Assembly: GCA_003427395.1 (NCBI GenBank) | Contig: BFEA01000182.1 | Span: 444,417 to 508,416 of the forward strand | Reading direction: 5' to 3' | From: Chara braunii | Taxonomy: Eukaryota > Streptophyta > Charophyceae > Charales > Characeae | DNA length: 64,000 bases | Shown here: positions 19,111 through 30,662 of the stretch, in pieces | Position numbering within the stretch: the stretch's first letter is position 1 | Layout of the letters: the number at the start of each line of letters is the position of its first letter | Notes under the pieces: generated by a model | What the model was told of the DNA's origin: nothing | The model's database searches: none | The model's input: the letters and a program-made list of their open reading frames with translations, nothing else | Position numbers and translations under genes: made by a program

Positions 19111-21214
19111 TTTTTTTTCTGTTTTTTTTTTCCTTGGTCCTTTGTATGTTTTTTTTTCTGGCCTAAGGATAACTGCGTAGAAATAGGTTAATAAGAGCGA
19201 TAGCTTGCTTTGCTTGTGCGGTTAATGGTTCTGACAGCAAATGGGGCTTCCGGTTTCCACGACTGCCAAGGGTTGGGTAGAACGGCGGGCGACATGGACT
19301 TCTTCGCCGACTGGGCTTGAAAGAGGAGTTGCAGGACGTAGAGGAAGTGGTAATGTTCCTGGCAAACGGCACCCTCCCGGTTGTGCTTTCATATCCCAGT
19401 GCCTGAGCACTCCGGGGCCGAGCGTCATGCATACTGCCTCTACCTGCCCTGCCGAGTCAGGTATGCCCCGCCTATCCCCCTCAATGCCAACGCGAAATGT
19501 CGCGTTCATGCTCCTCCTCCTCCTCGCCCTGCTTCCGAATCTCGCCATAGCCTACGGCCCTGCGCGCTGCTTATTGCATGTCTTTCTGAAGGAATTTTTC
19601 TTCGTTTATCGGCAAGACGCTCTACTTTTTTAGTCGGTTGCACCATTTGCTTCGCAACCGTCTTCCTCGCCAGCTGTTGGTGCCTCGTTTTTGTGTTGGG
19701 CGCTAAAGGGTGGCTCGGTTATCAATCAGGCAACGAGCGTTGCGGCGAGCGGAGCGATGGAGCATATACCAATGACGCAGGCTTCGACATGCGCCTTTTT
19801 GGCCTTCCTCTCCTTCCTCTTCTTCCTTTCCATCCTCTATTTCATCTACTCCCTTCCCTGCTCCCGTTCGCATGACCCCTCCCTCCCCCTCCCCCCAGCC
19901 CCGACCCTCACCTCTCGACCCCACAACCCTCCACCATCCCTGTCTCACTGCACCCCCCTTCGTAACCCGACCACCCCTCGCCTTCCAGAGATCATGGAAG
20001 ATGTCTCCCCCTCTGATGACGCCCCATGTGGCATGGGGCAGAAAAACGCTTTAGGGAATTGCCATGCCCTTCCCGCAATTCGGCAAGATGATCCACGCGG
20101 ATGCAGGAACGCGCTGGATCTGGAGGATAGAGCTTAAGCGGGATATAATTTTTTCCCCCCCCTTCCCCCTCTCCCCATTCCCCGTTTCTTCCCCCCCCCT
20201 CTTTTTTTTTCCCCCATATGGAACCACATGAATGATTGGCAGCAGAGGAACGGGGTGGGCAATTTATTTTGTTAATGTTACAAACGCGACTATTCGGTGT
20301 GATCTCTAGTTCCCTTTGGATGTATGGACCAGCCCTCCCTTCTCTCGTATGGTGTTTGGATGCACCCCTATCTCTCCTCACCTTTTGGATGCAATGGAAA
20401 CATCGCTTGCCTCTTTTTCCCTCTTCTCCTTCTCTCCTTCCTCTCTCCCTTTCTTTCGTACCTTTACCTCTTTCTCTCCTTCTCTCTCGGTTGTTTCTCC
20501 CCTCCTCTCCCCTCCTCCCGCTCTCTTCCTCCCTCTTCCGTCTTCCCTTTAATTGAATTTTTTTCCCGTTGTAGCCAGTCAAGATTTTTTTCACCTTATT
20601 AGGGTACCTCTTCCGGCGATGACTCGTCCTTTGCTGCAATCTCACCAAGTTGATGAATGTGTATGATCGTGTCTGAGCAATTGCATGCAATAAATTGTTT
20701 TTAAATGATTGTCGTGCTCTTCGGTAATTTATATACTGGCAGATCTTTTTGTGCGTCTTGCTTTTCTGATATTTTCTATGGTAATATGTAGTTGATGCCC
20801 CTTCGAGGAACGAGGCACCCCTACCCCCCTTCACTTCGATTCGCCACCAACGCATAATTTGCCAACTTCGACCATAAAACGTCCTCATGTTTTTACCCCA
20901 CCACAAATGGACACACGAGTGGTTTTACCCTGCCGCGTTGAAAAATTGTCTCCCACGTCTTGCTTTTTTTCTCACAATGTGCCGACGCCTTTGGTCGGAG
21001 TAGCACGAGTATGACTTGTCGTGCTCGTGCGAAACTCATGTGACACACACATGCTACACACTCAGGAGGACGTGTTTCCTCGATCGCTGTCGAGGGGTGC
21101 CCCTCCCGACCGCACTATGAAGCGTCTATTTGGCGTTCCTTATAGGCCCCTGCGTGGAAATGAGGTGATCATGGTGGGTATGAGGTACGATGAGGTCGTC
21201 TGAGCGCTGGTGAG
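19111..21214. other. 2.1-kb segment between the two hAT left ends
   Basis: Sequence unlike the rest of the element: CT-rich strings (19800-19960, 20150-20220, 20400-20560), an AATAAA near 20688, and no transposase or retroelement motif. A short plus ORF (19484-19633) starts MPTRNVAFMLLLLLALLPN, a good signal-peptide shape. The minus ORF at 20906-19992 is very likely a composition artefact of CT-rich DNA. It may be captured host DNA, possibly a gene fragment with introns, but I recognise no gene. Confidence 0.5.
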
Positions 21215-21576
21215 CTATGTTGCACGCCCGACCACGGCCAGGGGGTCCGACTTGGCCGCGGCCTAGGCCGATGACCGACTTGGCCCGGTTCGGCCTAGGA
21301 CGACCAGCCGAGTTTGGTACATGATTTTTTTCACCCATATTTCACGTAAAAAAAAAAAAAAAAAAAAAAAAACTAGGGCCCGGTGGGACGTTTTGGCCCT
21401 GTTTCGGAGCCAGTGGGTGAGGGGCAACGTGTGGGCAGTGGGCAGTGTGAGGAGGGCGGTGGGTCCAGGCCCAGGCCACGGCAAAACTGTTGCCGTTTCA
21501 AATATGCTGCCATTTATCTGAAACGGCAACAGTTGTAGTTGTTGCCGTTAGGCTGCCGAAGTGCGTGCTCGAACGC

Positions 21577-21650
<74 letters not shown>

Positions 21651-21683
21651 TTTTCTAGGTACCTGTTGCACTGGAGATACCGC

Positions 21684-21767
<84 letters not shown>

Positions 21768-21775
21768 GATAGTTG

Positions 21776-21828
<53 letters not shown>

Positions 21829-21834
21829 TCGTTG

Positions 21835-21916
<82 letters not shown>

Positions 21917-21930
21917 TCTTCTTCTTCTTC
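21215..21930 (+). repeat. Internal second copy of the hAT left end
   Basis: CTATGTTGCACGCCCGACC at 21215 repeats the outer left terminus; GGCCG-rich DNA, A-run, GGCCCTGTTTCGGAGCCA block and GA/GATA arrays follow as in 18524-19109, at about 90% identity outside the simple repeats. Its preceding bases (CTGGTGAG) do not match the flank of the right end, so it is not the outer boundary. It carries an extra palindrome near 21480-21550 (AAACTGTTGCCGTTTCA / TGAAACGGCAACAGTT). Confidence 0.85.
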
Positions 21931-22326
21931 TTCTTCTCGTTGCGCACGTGGCAGCGGCGCTCGCCGCGCGGCCACGCGGGACAGTGCCCCGGCGTGGTCC
22001 ACCGGCCGCCCGACAGCCTTCGCCATCGCCGCGCGCGGCCATTTTAGTGCCCGGCCGCGGCCGGACGAGGCCGATCTCGGCCAATCTCGGCCGGACGAGG
22101 CCGATCTCCGCCGAACTCTGCCGAGCAGGGACGGACACGGCCGGCACGACTTACAGCTGTGCTTGCGGCCAACCAGCGGGGAGCGTGGGGGCCACGGGCG
22201 TGCACGACCTCGGGGGGACGCGGCAACGTCGGCAGCGGGGACGTCGGGGACTACATCGACGGTGCAGCAAGGTCGGACGACATCGACGATCGACGCCGCG
22301 ACTTGTTGGATCCGGGTGGGGGGGCG

Positions 22327-24391
22327 ATGACGGGGGGTGCAGGGAGCAGCGGTGCGGGGGGGTCTGGGGGTGCCCAATTCAACCCACTGTCCGAGAAGGA
22401 GATGGCGAAGTTGAGGTGAGGGAACATTGTTTGGAACTTCGTCACCGCGGGGCAGTACGTCGGGGACCAGTCGAAGATGCATGGGGACCGAAAGTTGCGT
22501 TGCAACTTATGCGGCCACCTGTTTCAGGGGGGGTCATCGAAGGCCGCGCACCATTTCACGCAGGCGAAGTTCTGCAAGGCTGGGGGGATGAGAGTTCTCG
22601 CGGAACTCTGGAACGACACGGACTACACATTTGTGTCGTCCACTGCTCAGCGGGTGCAGAGGTGGATGGCAGACGAAGGCATACGGGACACGAGAGCGCC
22701 CGCGGGTGGCCAGCGACAGCGGATGGACGACGCAGAGAGGGACGACATTCAGGATGCCCTCGATGAGGAGGAGGGCCGCGAGGGTGGGGCCAGGGAGGGG
22801 AGGGTGGCAGACGAGGCAGACGAGGGAGTCGGAGAGCCTGACTTGCCAGGGGAGGAGGTGGTGATGACGTCGAGAGGCGTCGGTCGAGCGGGTCCCGCTC
22901 CTAGGGCGCCGCGACCTAAGTTGGATCGTGCGAAGAGGGAGAAGAGGGTAGTGGGGGAGGCTGGCGTCGAGGTGCGTGACACGGGCAGGGAGAAGAGGGC
23001 TCGGCAGACCACGATTGACGAGATGTACGCCAAGGAGAAGTTGGCGGAGTTCACGGACGCGTGGCTGCAGTGGATCTACGTGAAGGGGTTGTCATTCAAC
23101 GCCTTTCGTGGTCCGGAGTTCCAGAAGGTGCGGCAGACGGCGGAGAGAGTGCCACGCAGTATCCAGTTCCGGTTTCCTTCCTTCAGGGTCACAGCGGGCG
23201 CCGGTATCCCTTCGCAGAGGGCGAAGGTGGCGACGATGGTGAGCGAGGTGCGCGCCGCTTTCCGGCACAGGGGTGCCACCATGCTCTTCGACGGGAGGAA
23301 GTCGCGCAGCGGCAAGCGACTCGTGACTTCCTCGCCGGGGGCGCCAATGGCGCCCTGCTATACACGACCGTCGCACACGACGGGTCGGTCCGAGACACCG
23401 CGGACATCGTGTACCGTAGGTGGCGGGCCATCATCGTGTCCTTTCTTGCGAAGGACGTGATCGGCTTCTTCACTGACTCCGCCAGTAACTATACGGCGGC
23501 AGCGCGCAGATTCGCCACTGACCCTGAGCCCGACATTAGGAGGATCACTTGGCTCCCCTGCTCCACCCATGTCTGCAACTTGATGTTGTCAGATATCGGG
23601 ACGCGAGTGGGGTGGGTCAAGGACACCATCATCCGCGCTCGAGCGCTTGTGCGATTTATTAAATCACACGGCGCTGGTCACACCCTGTTTAGGAAGGTGA
23701 GCCCTCGCGTTCAGCTCGTCGAGCCTGTTGAGACACGGTTCGCATCGGTTTTCCTGATGCTGACGTGTCTCAAAGGCTGACGAGACGCGTTGGAGAGCAT
23801 GTTGCACGGGGATGCTTGGGCACGCATCCCATGGGAGCGCAGACATATATCTCAGGCGCAGTGGGTGCAGCAGCAGATCCGGGACGGGGAGTTTTGGCGG
23901 TGTGTCCAGTACGCCATCCTTGTCATGTCGCCCGTCCACCAGCTGTTGCGCAGGATGGATAGTGGGGGGATGATGATGTCCACCGTTTACGAGTGGAGTC
24001 AACATGTGCTGCAATTGATGAGCATGGACGTGCCCACCCGGAGTTGCGCACCATCGCCATCCATGTCATGCACTTGTGGACGCCTGCCTCTCCAACGGAG
24101 AGGAACTGGGCGCAGCACGAGCGCATCAACACGGCGAGGCGCTGCAAGCTTGGGTTTGCCAAGCTTGCACAGCTGGTTGAGATTGCCACCAATCTCAAAC
24201 TGGCCTCGTGCGCACGACAGGGTGGTGGCTACGTGTTGCCATGGGTTATGGGGACCGGTCGGGGGGAGACGGCGGCAGAGGACGAGGATGAGGATGGAGA
24301 TGTGGAGCCCGAGGTGTGGGGAGCGCGACCTGCCAGCAGTGTTCCAGAGGTGGAGATCGAGCTGCAGATTGTCGCTTTCCAGCATAGCTGA
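22327..24391 (+). pseudogene. hAT transposase, BED finger and dimerisation domain, decayed
   Basis: Start chosen at MTGGAGSSG (22327). An N-terminal FNPLSEKEMAKLR block ends at TGA 22417; the frame goes on with a BED-like zinc finger (LRCNLCGHLFQGG, then HHFTQAKFC). A DUF659-like core follows (EVRAAFRHRGATMLFDGRKS); after a frameshift near 23325 it continues DFLAGGANGALLYT, VIGFFTDSASNYTAAARRF and WLPCSTHVCNLML. TGA at 23778 follows. After SQHVLQLMSMDV the frame jumps to HPELRTIAIHVMHLW, PTERNWAQHERINTARRCK, the hAT C-terminal dimerisation block; sequence between them seems deleted compared with hAT proteins. Cut-and-paste transposase in life; now inactive. Confidence 0.85.
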
Positions 24392-24418
24392 CCGTCCAGA
24401 GCCCATTCGGTTCGGGAT

Positions 24419-26623
24419 GTGTTCGGCAGCAGGGTGACGGAGCTGCGACCGTGGCCAGAGGGTGGGGATGATGTGGACGCTGCTGCGGCAGACGACCACA
24501 TCGACGACGAGTGGACAGACGATGATGAGACGTCGGTGAGTAGCGACCCGACGGCTGAGCGGGTGTACTTCACTTGCGGTGGGGGTCGTGAGGGCATGGA
24601 TTCATTCACATCAGTTATCACTGGTGGTGCGCCGTCGACCACACAGGCGAGTGGCAGCAGCAGAGCCGGTGGTGGTCGTGGAGGACGTTCGCATGCGGAG
24701 GTTGGCGTCAACGACTCGGGGGAGCAGCAGCCACGGGGAGGTTTTCGGCAAACAGGCAAGTGATGGGAGGTTAGGAGCGACAGCGAGGCCGAGGAGGTGG
24801 CCGAGGATGAGCGGGTACCCCTTCACGATCGTCGCTTCTCTCCCTCCCATCATCGGAGCGCTGTACAGCCCGAGGCACTTAGGCGTTCGAAGAGGTTGGC
24901 GTCGGCAGCAGGCAGAGACCGGACACATGACGGCGAGGATCGTGGGGGGGAGAGGACTCCTTCCGACGCCGGTATCCGCCCCCGCTCGCCGTCGGTGCTC
25001 CGCACAGACGACTTTGACGTCGTAGGGCTTGGTGGGAGCTTGGGAGATTTCAGTGTCGAGGAATGTCGACGTGCCTCACCGTCGGATGTGCGCACCGACA
25101 CGGACGTTGTGCGGGGCCCTGTTGAGACTGAGGAGGAGAGGGATGCCCGTTTGGACCGAGAGGAGGAGGAGCGGCTGGGGAGTTTGCCACGATGGGAGGG
25201 TCGGTTCGCGTATCTTGACGAGCAGCGTCGGCAGAGGGAGATGGAGACAGGAGGGGGGGGAGGCCGTGACGTCGACGCCTCGGGTGTCCCTGAGGAGGCA
25301 GTTCAGGAGGAGTTCGATGATGAGGGACAGGATGCCGCAGCGGGTGGCGAGTCAGGTGGTGGACGACGCGACGATGAGGAGACCGCGGGTGATGAGGGGC
25401 AGGATGTTGTCATGGGCGGTGGGTTCCCTAGTGGGGGGCGTGGCGACAGTGAGACCGCGGGTGATGAGGGACAAGCTGCCGCCATGTGTGGCAGAGGAGA
25501 GGGTGGACCCGTTGGAGATGGGGATACCACGGGTGTCGGTGGAGACGATGGACCGGACGGAGATGATGACGACGACCACGGTCCCGAGGACGATGCGTAT
25601 AGGCTCGCCTTGGTGTTGAGGGACCCCACAGTACCTCCCTTGCGCCCTGACGACACACAACACACTTTCTTCAACATCGACTCTTTGGCGCAAGCGTTGA
25701 CGGATGACCGTTTCGCACACGTGAGCCGCAAGAGCGGCAAGATGCGGGCCCCTGGGAGGGTATATTCACCGCCGCCGTTCGTGGTGGAGAGCCCTCACTG
25801 GTCGGGTTCGTTGTTCAGCGGCGTGAGAGGGAGGGAGTCCGGAGCGGGTGAGGTGGGGTCCGGCAGACGCAGCGACGGCGGCAGAGATAGTGCAGGATCG
25901 ATGCCTCCACCGCCCGCACGGACTCCGGAGGGTATGGTCGACACCGGGGACTGGACGGCGACACCCGGAGTTGCGCACAGTGGCGGATCCCCGCCGACAG
26001 TCCGATGTGGTGTGGGTGGCGGATGGTCAGCTGTTCGTCGGGTCGGGGACCGGTTGCGGGCGGATTACGACACCGAGAGGGGCGTCTTCACGGGACGTAC
26101 GCCAGTTCAGACGCAGACTGCGGAGGGTGGGTCCGGACATCCGAGCCTGCAGATGGCAGGCCGCTTGCTCGGTTTGTCACTAGCGGAGACGAGGAGATCA
26201 TTGGTCATCGAGGCCGCAGGGACATCCACGGACATGCTGCGGGGAGAGCAGTTCACATCGGGCGAGGAGGGGTTGTTGATGCGTCCCGGGATGAGACGAC
26301 AGCATGGCCTCTCGGAGGTTGAGGCTCGACTCGCGGCAGGGGTCGCCGCTGGCCAGGCAGCATTGGACGCGATTCAGAGGGAGAGAGAGATGGGGATTGC
26401 TGCACGGGCGGGGGAGGACGAGGACTCAGACACAGAGTTCGAGCCAACCGAGACTGCGGCCCGCAGACACAGGGCACAGGTGGTCGCGGCAGCCGCTGCA
26501 GCACAGGCGGCATACCTCAGCGGGGCACGGGGCACAGGTGCCGGAGGGAGAGGAGGGCGCTGGGGAGGACCGCATGGCCGCCCGTCCTCCGGGAGAGGCC
26601 GCGCGCGCTCTGGAGGGAGATGA
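24419..26623 (+). pseudogene. Acidic/Gly-rich to RGG-rich extension downstream of the hAT transposase
   Basis: Same frame as the transposase dimerisation block, separated from it by TGA at 24389 and split by TGA at 24761; the largest open part (24797-26623) codes 608 residues. Order: acidic WTDDDETSVSSD region, charged EEERDARLDREEEERLG, an imperfect triple repeat around ETAGDEGQ (about 25290-25500), a region ending SPHWSGSLFSG, helical VEARLAAGVAAGQAALDAI and AAAAAAQAAYLSG segments, and an Arg/Gly tail (GRGGRWGGPHGRPSSGRGRA). I recognise no known domain. It could be the native C-terminus of a very long transposase, or a second element protein; a 2-kb open frame in a decayed element argues it was coding. 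Confidence 0.65.
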
Positions 26624-27860
26624 CGACGTCCCTGAGTTTTTTTGTTTTTTTTCTTAGTTTTTTTTTGTTTTTTGCGTGGCTGTACAGCCTGGACGCTCTG
26701 TCGGCAGGGTTGTTGCACATTTATGTCGATGTTGTTCCATGGAGACGACGACAGTATGTGGACATTAGGGTTTTTTTTTTTTTTTTTTTTTTTGCTGCTC
26801 GGTTGTACAGTAGAGACGACGGGTCCAGTTTTTTGCTTCAGCCTTGTAAATAGGGTCCAGTTCTTCTTGCTACTCGATTGTACAGTAGAGACGACGGGTC
26901 CAGTTTTTTGCTTCATCCTTGTACATACGCATTTCCATTGAAATGCTTTGTCATATATTTGCTCTTGTTCGTGTTCCTCTACCAACATTGGTCTTGCATC
27001 TGAGTCGTTGTTGTTTGGTGAGTGGTTTGTGGTTTGTTGTCATGATTGTTGCAAATTATGTGCTTCTCCAATGCCGCGCACCTGCATGTCATGGATGCCT
27101 CCATTATGAATGTGCTGTTAATTTGAGATGCGACATAGGGATGATGTGCTAATGAATGTGTTCTTACAAAAATGTCCACCACCAGTCTGATGAGTGAACA
27201 CACACTATGACACACTTGCCTGTTAACATTGTTTGAAACTTATGGTTCGCCTCACTCTGATTGATTTTGAATGTGTTTTGACTTTGGTATGCCAACAAGG
27301 GTCTGACTTATGATTGCCATGAATGTGTTGTTTCAAAATACGTCACGAACTGTCATCACCCTCATGAATGAAACTGACGCCTACCTTTCACTGCCTTAGG
27401 CCCTGAGCTGGCTGGGGTCTGCCATCTGCAGCCCCGTCCAGCTTCGACACGACCTGGCCGCACGGGCCGCCCCAAGCAGGCCCTCATCCAACCCACGTTG
27501 GGCCGCCCCCGCAAGGGTCAAATTTTTTTTTTTTTTTTTCGACTGTTCCAGACCCTCTCCCCTGCGACCCCGCATCGAAGAACCCGCACACGGGCGACGC
27601 ACAAATTTTTGCGACCCACCCTTCCAGGGCCATGTGCAGGACCCCCCCGTTTTTTATTTTTTTGACGCCCTGTCACTTTGAGGGGGTGCCCCCCCACCCC
27701 CCCACCCCAAACCCACTCTCCGCTTTGAAAACCGCCCCCCAGATCGGTCGAGGCCGAGGCCGAAAAAACTCGGCCGGGCCTGCCGCGAACGGGGGGGTCC
27801 CGACCTAGGCCGCCAGCCGCGGCCTGGGCCGAACCCGGCCGCGGCCAGCGTGCAACATAG
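26624..27860. repeat. hAT right end and 3' region
   Basis: Non-coding. It includes two copies of a TTGTACAGTAGAGACGACGG word (about 26804 and 26877), T-runs, an AT-rich stretch 26930-27360 and a GC-rich subterminal region with GGCCG repeats (27730-27847) before the TIR. Confidence 0.8.
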
Positions 27861-28260
27861 GTTGTGTCTGATCACACGGGCCGGTAGTGGTACCTGTACA
27901 CTCTCGAGTAGGACATCATCACGCAGACAAAGAACAACAATAGTTAGAAATATAAATAATTGTTTCTGATTCTTTTTCTTCTGTTCTTTAAATTCTTGCT
28001 GTGGTAAAATCAGTGTGGCCGTGGAATTTATTACCGTTAATTAAGTATTTATTGTGCGGCAGACGCACGTCACGATGTCTCTTCTCTGGAATTCTCTAAA
28101 AGTGTCGGTGCTCACACGTTTCATCCCACTTCTTTTCTACCCACTCCCACTCATGTTTGTTGTGGATGAGGAGACTCTTGACCCCTGAACTAAGCACCAA
28201 GTGAAAGAGTGAAAACAAGTCTTGATTGCCTGTCTAGACGGATTGATTTCTTAACTTCAT

Positions 28261-29935
28261 GATGCAGGTGCTGAGGTTGAGGCCTATGTCAGGACCCTGT
28301 TCGATTTAAGAGCATTACATGATGCTATTGAATCGGCAGTGACAGGAACCGACGTCATTCAGGTTCAGAATGTGCTAATCAAGTGTAATCAGACACTTGA
28401 TAAGTATGTCATGAATCAGCTCTCCAAGCTTACTGAACAGAAAGAAGAAGGAGAAAAGGTGGTGTCTGAAGAAACCGTGGATGAGAATATCATACAACTT
28501 GAAGAAGCACTAGAAAGAGAGAAGAAGAGTAAAGAATAATTGAGAAAGAGAAAGATTAAACAGCAAGAACAGAAAGTTAAAGAGATTAGACAAACTGTTG
28601 TTAAGACTGAAGGGGAAGAACATAAAATTTCCTTGGCTCAACTTGTGAATTACCTTGCCCATTTGGAAATGAAAATCGATCAGTTTGGCAAACGGATGCA
28701 GACACAAATTGATGATGTGGCCTCAGGGCTTCAGCTAATCACAAATTTGGTCAAAAAAAAAAAAAAAAAGTCAAGGAAGAAAAAAATGAAAAGACAGAAA
28801 AACTCATGGGAGACGCCATAAAGTCTCTCAAGGTAGAAATAAAGAAGATGGAAGAGAAAAAAAAAGGGGAGCCTTCGAGTCCGCCGCCTTCTCCACCCAG
28901 TTCCCCTCCTTCCTCTCCACCTCCAAAGTCTCCTTCTCCGAAGCCACAGGACAAAGAAACGGCTCCGGAGAAACCAAAGAGGAAAGAAAAAGTTAAAATG
29001 AAATTGCCTTTCACATTTTGTAATAAGAAAGACGAAAATCTGCTTTTGTGGATCACAGAGATTCAAACGTACTGTAGCACGGCCCCTGTCGAACCCGAAT
29101 CCCAGGTTGCATTCTCTACTTCTTGTCTTGGTGGGGAAGCTAAGGAGTGGGTTTTGGCCGAAGCCAATGTCGCAGGTTCGATGACATCGGGGAGTGGGTT
29201 GGAACCTTGAACTTCAAATAGTTCCTTGGGAAGATCAAGGAACGATTTTTGGACAAAACGACGGTCGATAAGGCCTTTGACCAGCTCACCACGATTGTTG
29301 AAAGACATTGGACCTCTGTGGAGTCGTTGTCCCAGGAAGTTGATCGGTTGTTGCAGGTTCCAGGACTAAACCTGCAAGACAACCAGGTCTTGTACATCTA
29401 TTCCCGTGCTCTACCCGCGCCCATTCGTGGGCAACTCGTGGCAGAGTCCAAGTCTGGTAAGTATAATTATAGGCAGTTTCGGGATCTGGCTCTCCAATGA
29501 GAGCAAATGACCTCTCAGGTTAAGAACTCCTATGCGTCTGTTGTTAAATATGGTGGTGGTGCAGGAACAGGAAAGCGGGTACTTTGGCGCCAAAAGCGCA
29601 AGGACCACACCCTTATCGTCTTTGATGACGATACCGTGGAGAAATGGTCATCGGAGGCCGAGGGTGTGGCAAGCAACAGTGATTCCGGGAAGGGGGAAGT
29701 CACTGATGTCGTGGTCAACAAGGGAGGACCACGACCGCCAGTCAAGAAGAAGAAGCCACGTTCTTTCCCAGAACACCCCGGAATTGCGGTCGGGAAGCCT
29801 TGGGAAAAGATGGGTCTGTCACAAGAAACGTGGCAGGAACGAATGGACAACGTGCAATGCCTGAAGTGTGGCATTGCAGGGCATGTAATTGCATGGTGCC
29901 CGTTGATCCGTAACCCAAAAGCGAGCCGCCAGTAG
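28261..29935 (+). pseudogene. gag: gag of gypsy element 1, broken
   Basis: N-terminal coiled-coil region (about 28261-28750, lysine/glutamate rich), a frameshift at a 17-A run (28754), a Pro/Ser linker (28880-28950), a capsid-like region (MKLPFTFCNKKDENLLLWI, then in another frame FLGKIKERFLDKT and RALPAPIRGQL) and a CCHC zinc knuckle, CLKCGIAGHVIAWC, near 29857. Stops: TAA 28537, TAG 29219, TGA 29498. A possible splice acceptor (TGATGCAG) precedes the first frame at 28267. Packages element RNA in virus-like particles. Confidence 0.8.
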
Positions 29936-29967
29936 GAGTAGCATCTGCTCCTACAGAGTCTAAGGGT

Positions 29968-30648
29968 TTGGACAAAGATGAAGGTAAGGCGCCTACTAAC
30001 CCTTCCAACCTTGTGACTCACATGGCAGAGGATGGTTCTTCTTCGGCCCATCGTCCAGAACACCCTGAACCTGTCTTATGTTCTATCTCTCCGGATGACT
30101 CTGTCGACGAGCTTGGTAACGAGTTGCTGGCATTACGAAGCTCGTGGGCTAACAAAGTTAAGTCTAAGGGTGACCTACTACTCGCGGATATAGAAATCAC
30201 ACGTACACACGTAGGTGCTCTGTTGGACTCAGGATCCAAGCGATCCTACATATCCGAGAAAGCAATCCGCAAGTTGCATCTCGGAATGAAGGCGAAGAAC
30301 TTGTCTAGACCTACCACGTCTGTTTTGGCTGACAAAAGCACGATCATTGTCTCGCAGTATGTTGATCGCGTGAAGTGTCGATTTCGAACCAAGGAAGGGA
30401 AGATAATTCTTCACGAGGTATCCCTCCTTGTAGAAAATAACCTCCCATTTGATTTATGTCTGGGAATGGATTGGCACGAGGAAGCCAACCCAGACATGAA
30501 GTTCAAAGAGAAGGTTGTGCAATTGCGAGACTCACAATCTGAATTGAAACCTATCAAACTGTTTCATAAGTCTGGGTCTGACTCTAGTCTCTCTTTTTGT
30601 TGTATGAGTTACCCAGCGTTTCGTTCGATGGTTTCAAAAAAAAGTTAG
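29968..30648 (+). pseudogene. pro: Protease of gypsy element 1
   Basis: Retropepsin-like domain with the active-site motif ALLDSGSKRSYI near 30220 and the later CLGMDW block (LPFDLCLGMDWHEEANPD). The frame ends in an A-run (30638-30645) beyond which RT is in another frame, so a frameshift in the run separates PR from RT. Cleaves the element polyprotein. Confidence 0.8.
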
Positions 30649-30662
30649 AACAATAAATAAGG

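Larger units (their letters stand above)
18524..27860 (+). mobile_element. hAT DNA transposon, 9.3 kb, in the gypsy leader
   Basis: Perfect 13-bp terminal inverted repeats CTATGTTGCACGC (18524-18536; reverse complement at 27848-27860) and perfect 8-bp TSD GTTGTGTC (18516-18523 and 27861-27868). Subterminal regions on both sides are packed with GGCCG words. It contains a decayed BED-finger/hAT transposase, a long acidic-to-RGG reading frame, an internal copy of its own left end (21215) and a 2.1-kb segment between the two left ends. It is the youngest level of the nest. Confidence 0.95.

Noticed and set aside
20236-20602. Plus-strand membrane-protein-like ORFs (SSLLPLSLSF type)
   Set aside because: Ser/Leu/Pro/Phe strings from a CT-rich tract; three overlapping frames look alike.
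19992-20906. 304-codon minus-strand ORF in the captured segment
   Set aside because: Its length comes from CT-rich DNA read as Arg/Glu/Gly/Lys codons; no domain, and composition tracks the simple-sequence tracts.
21576-22482. Minus-strand ORFs with long Ser/Leu and Ile/Tyr/Leu/Ser runs
   Set aside because: They are GA and GATA arrays read as codons, followed by the antisense of the transposase 5' region.
25303-25740. Minus-strand Ser/Pro-rich ORFs opposite the 608-residue frame
   Set aside because: Shadow frames of a GC-rich Asp/Gly/Glu coding strand.
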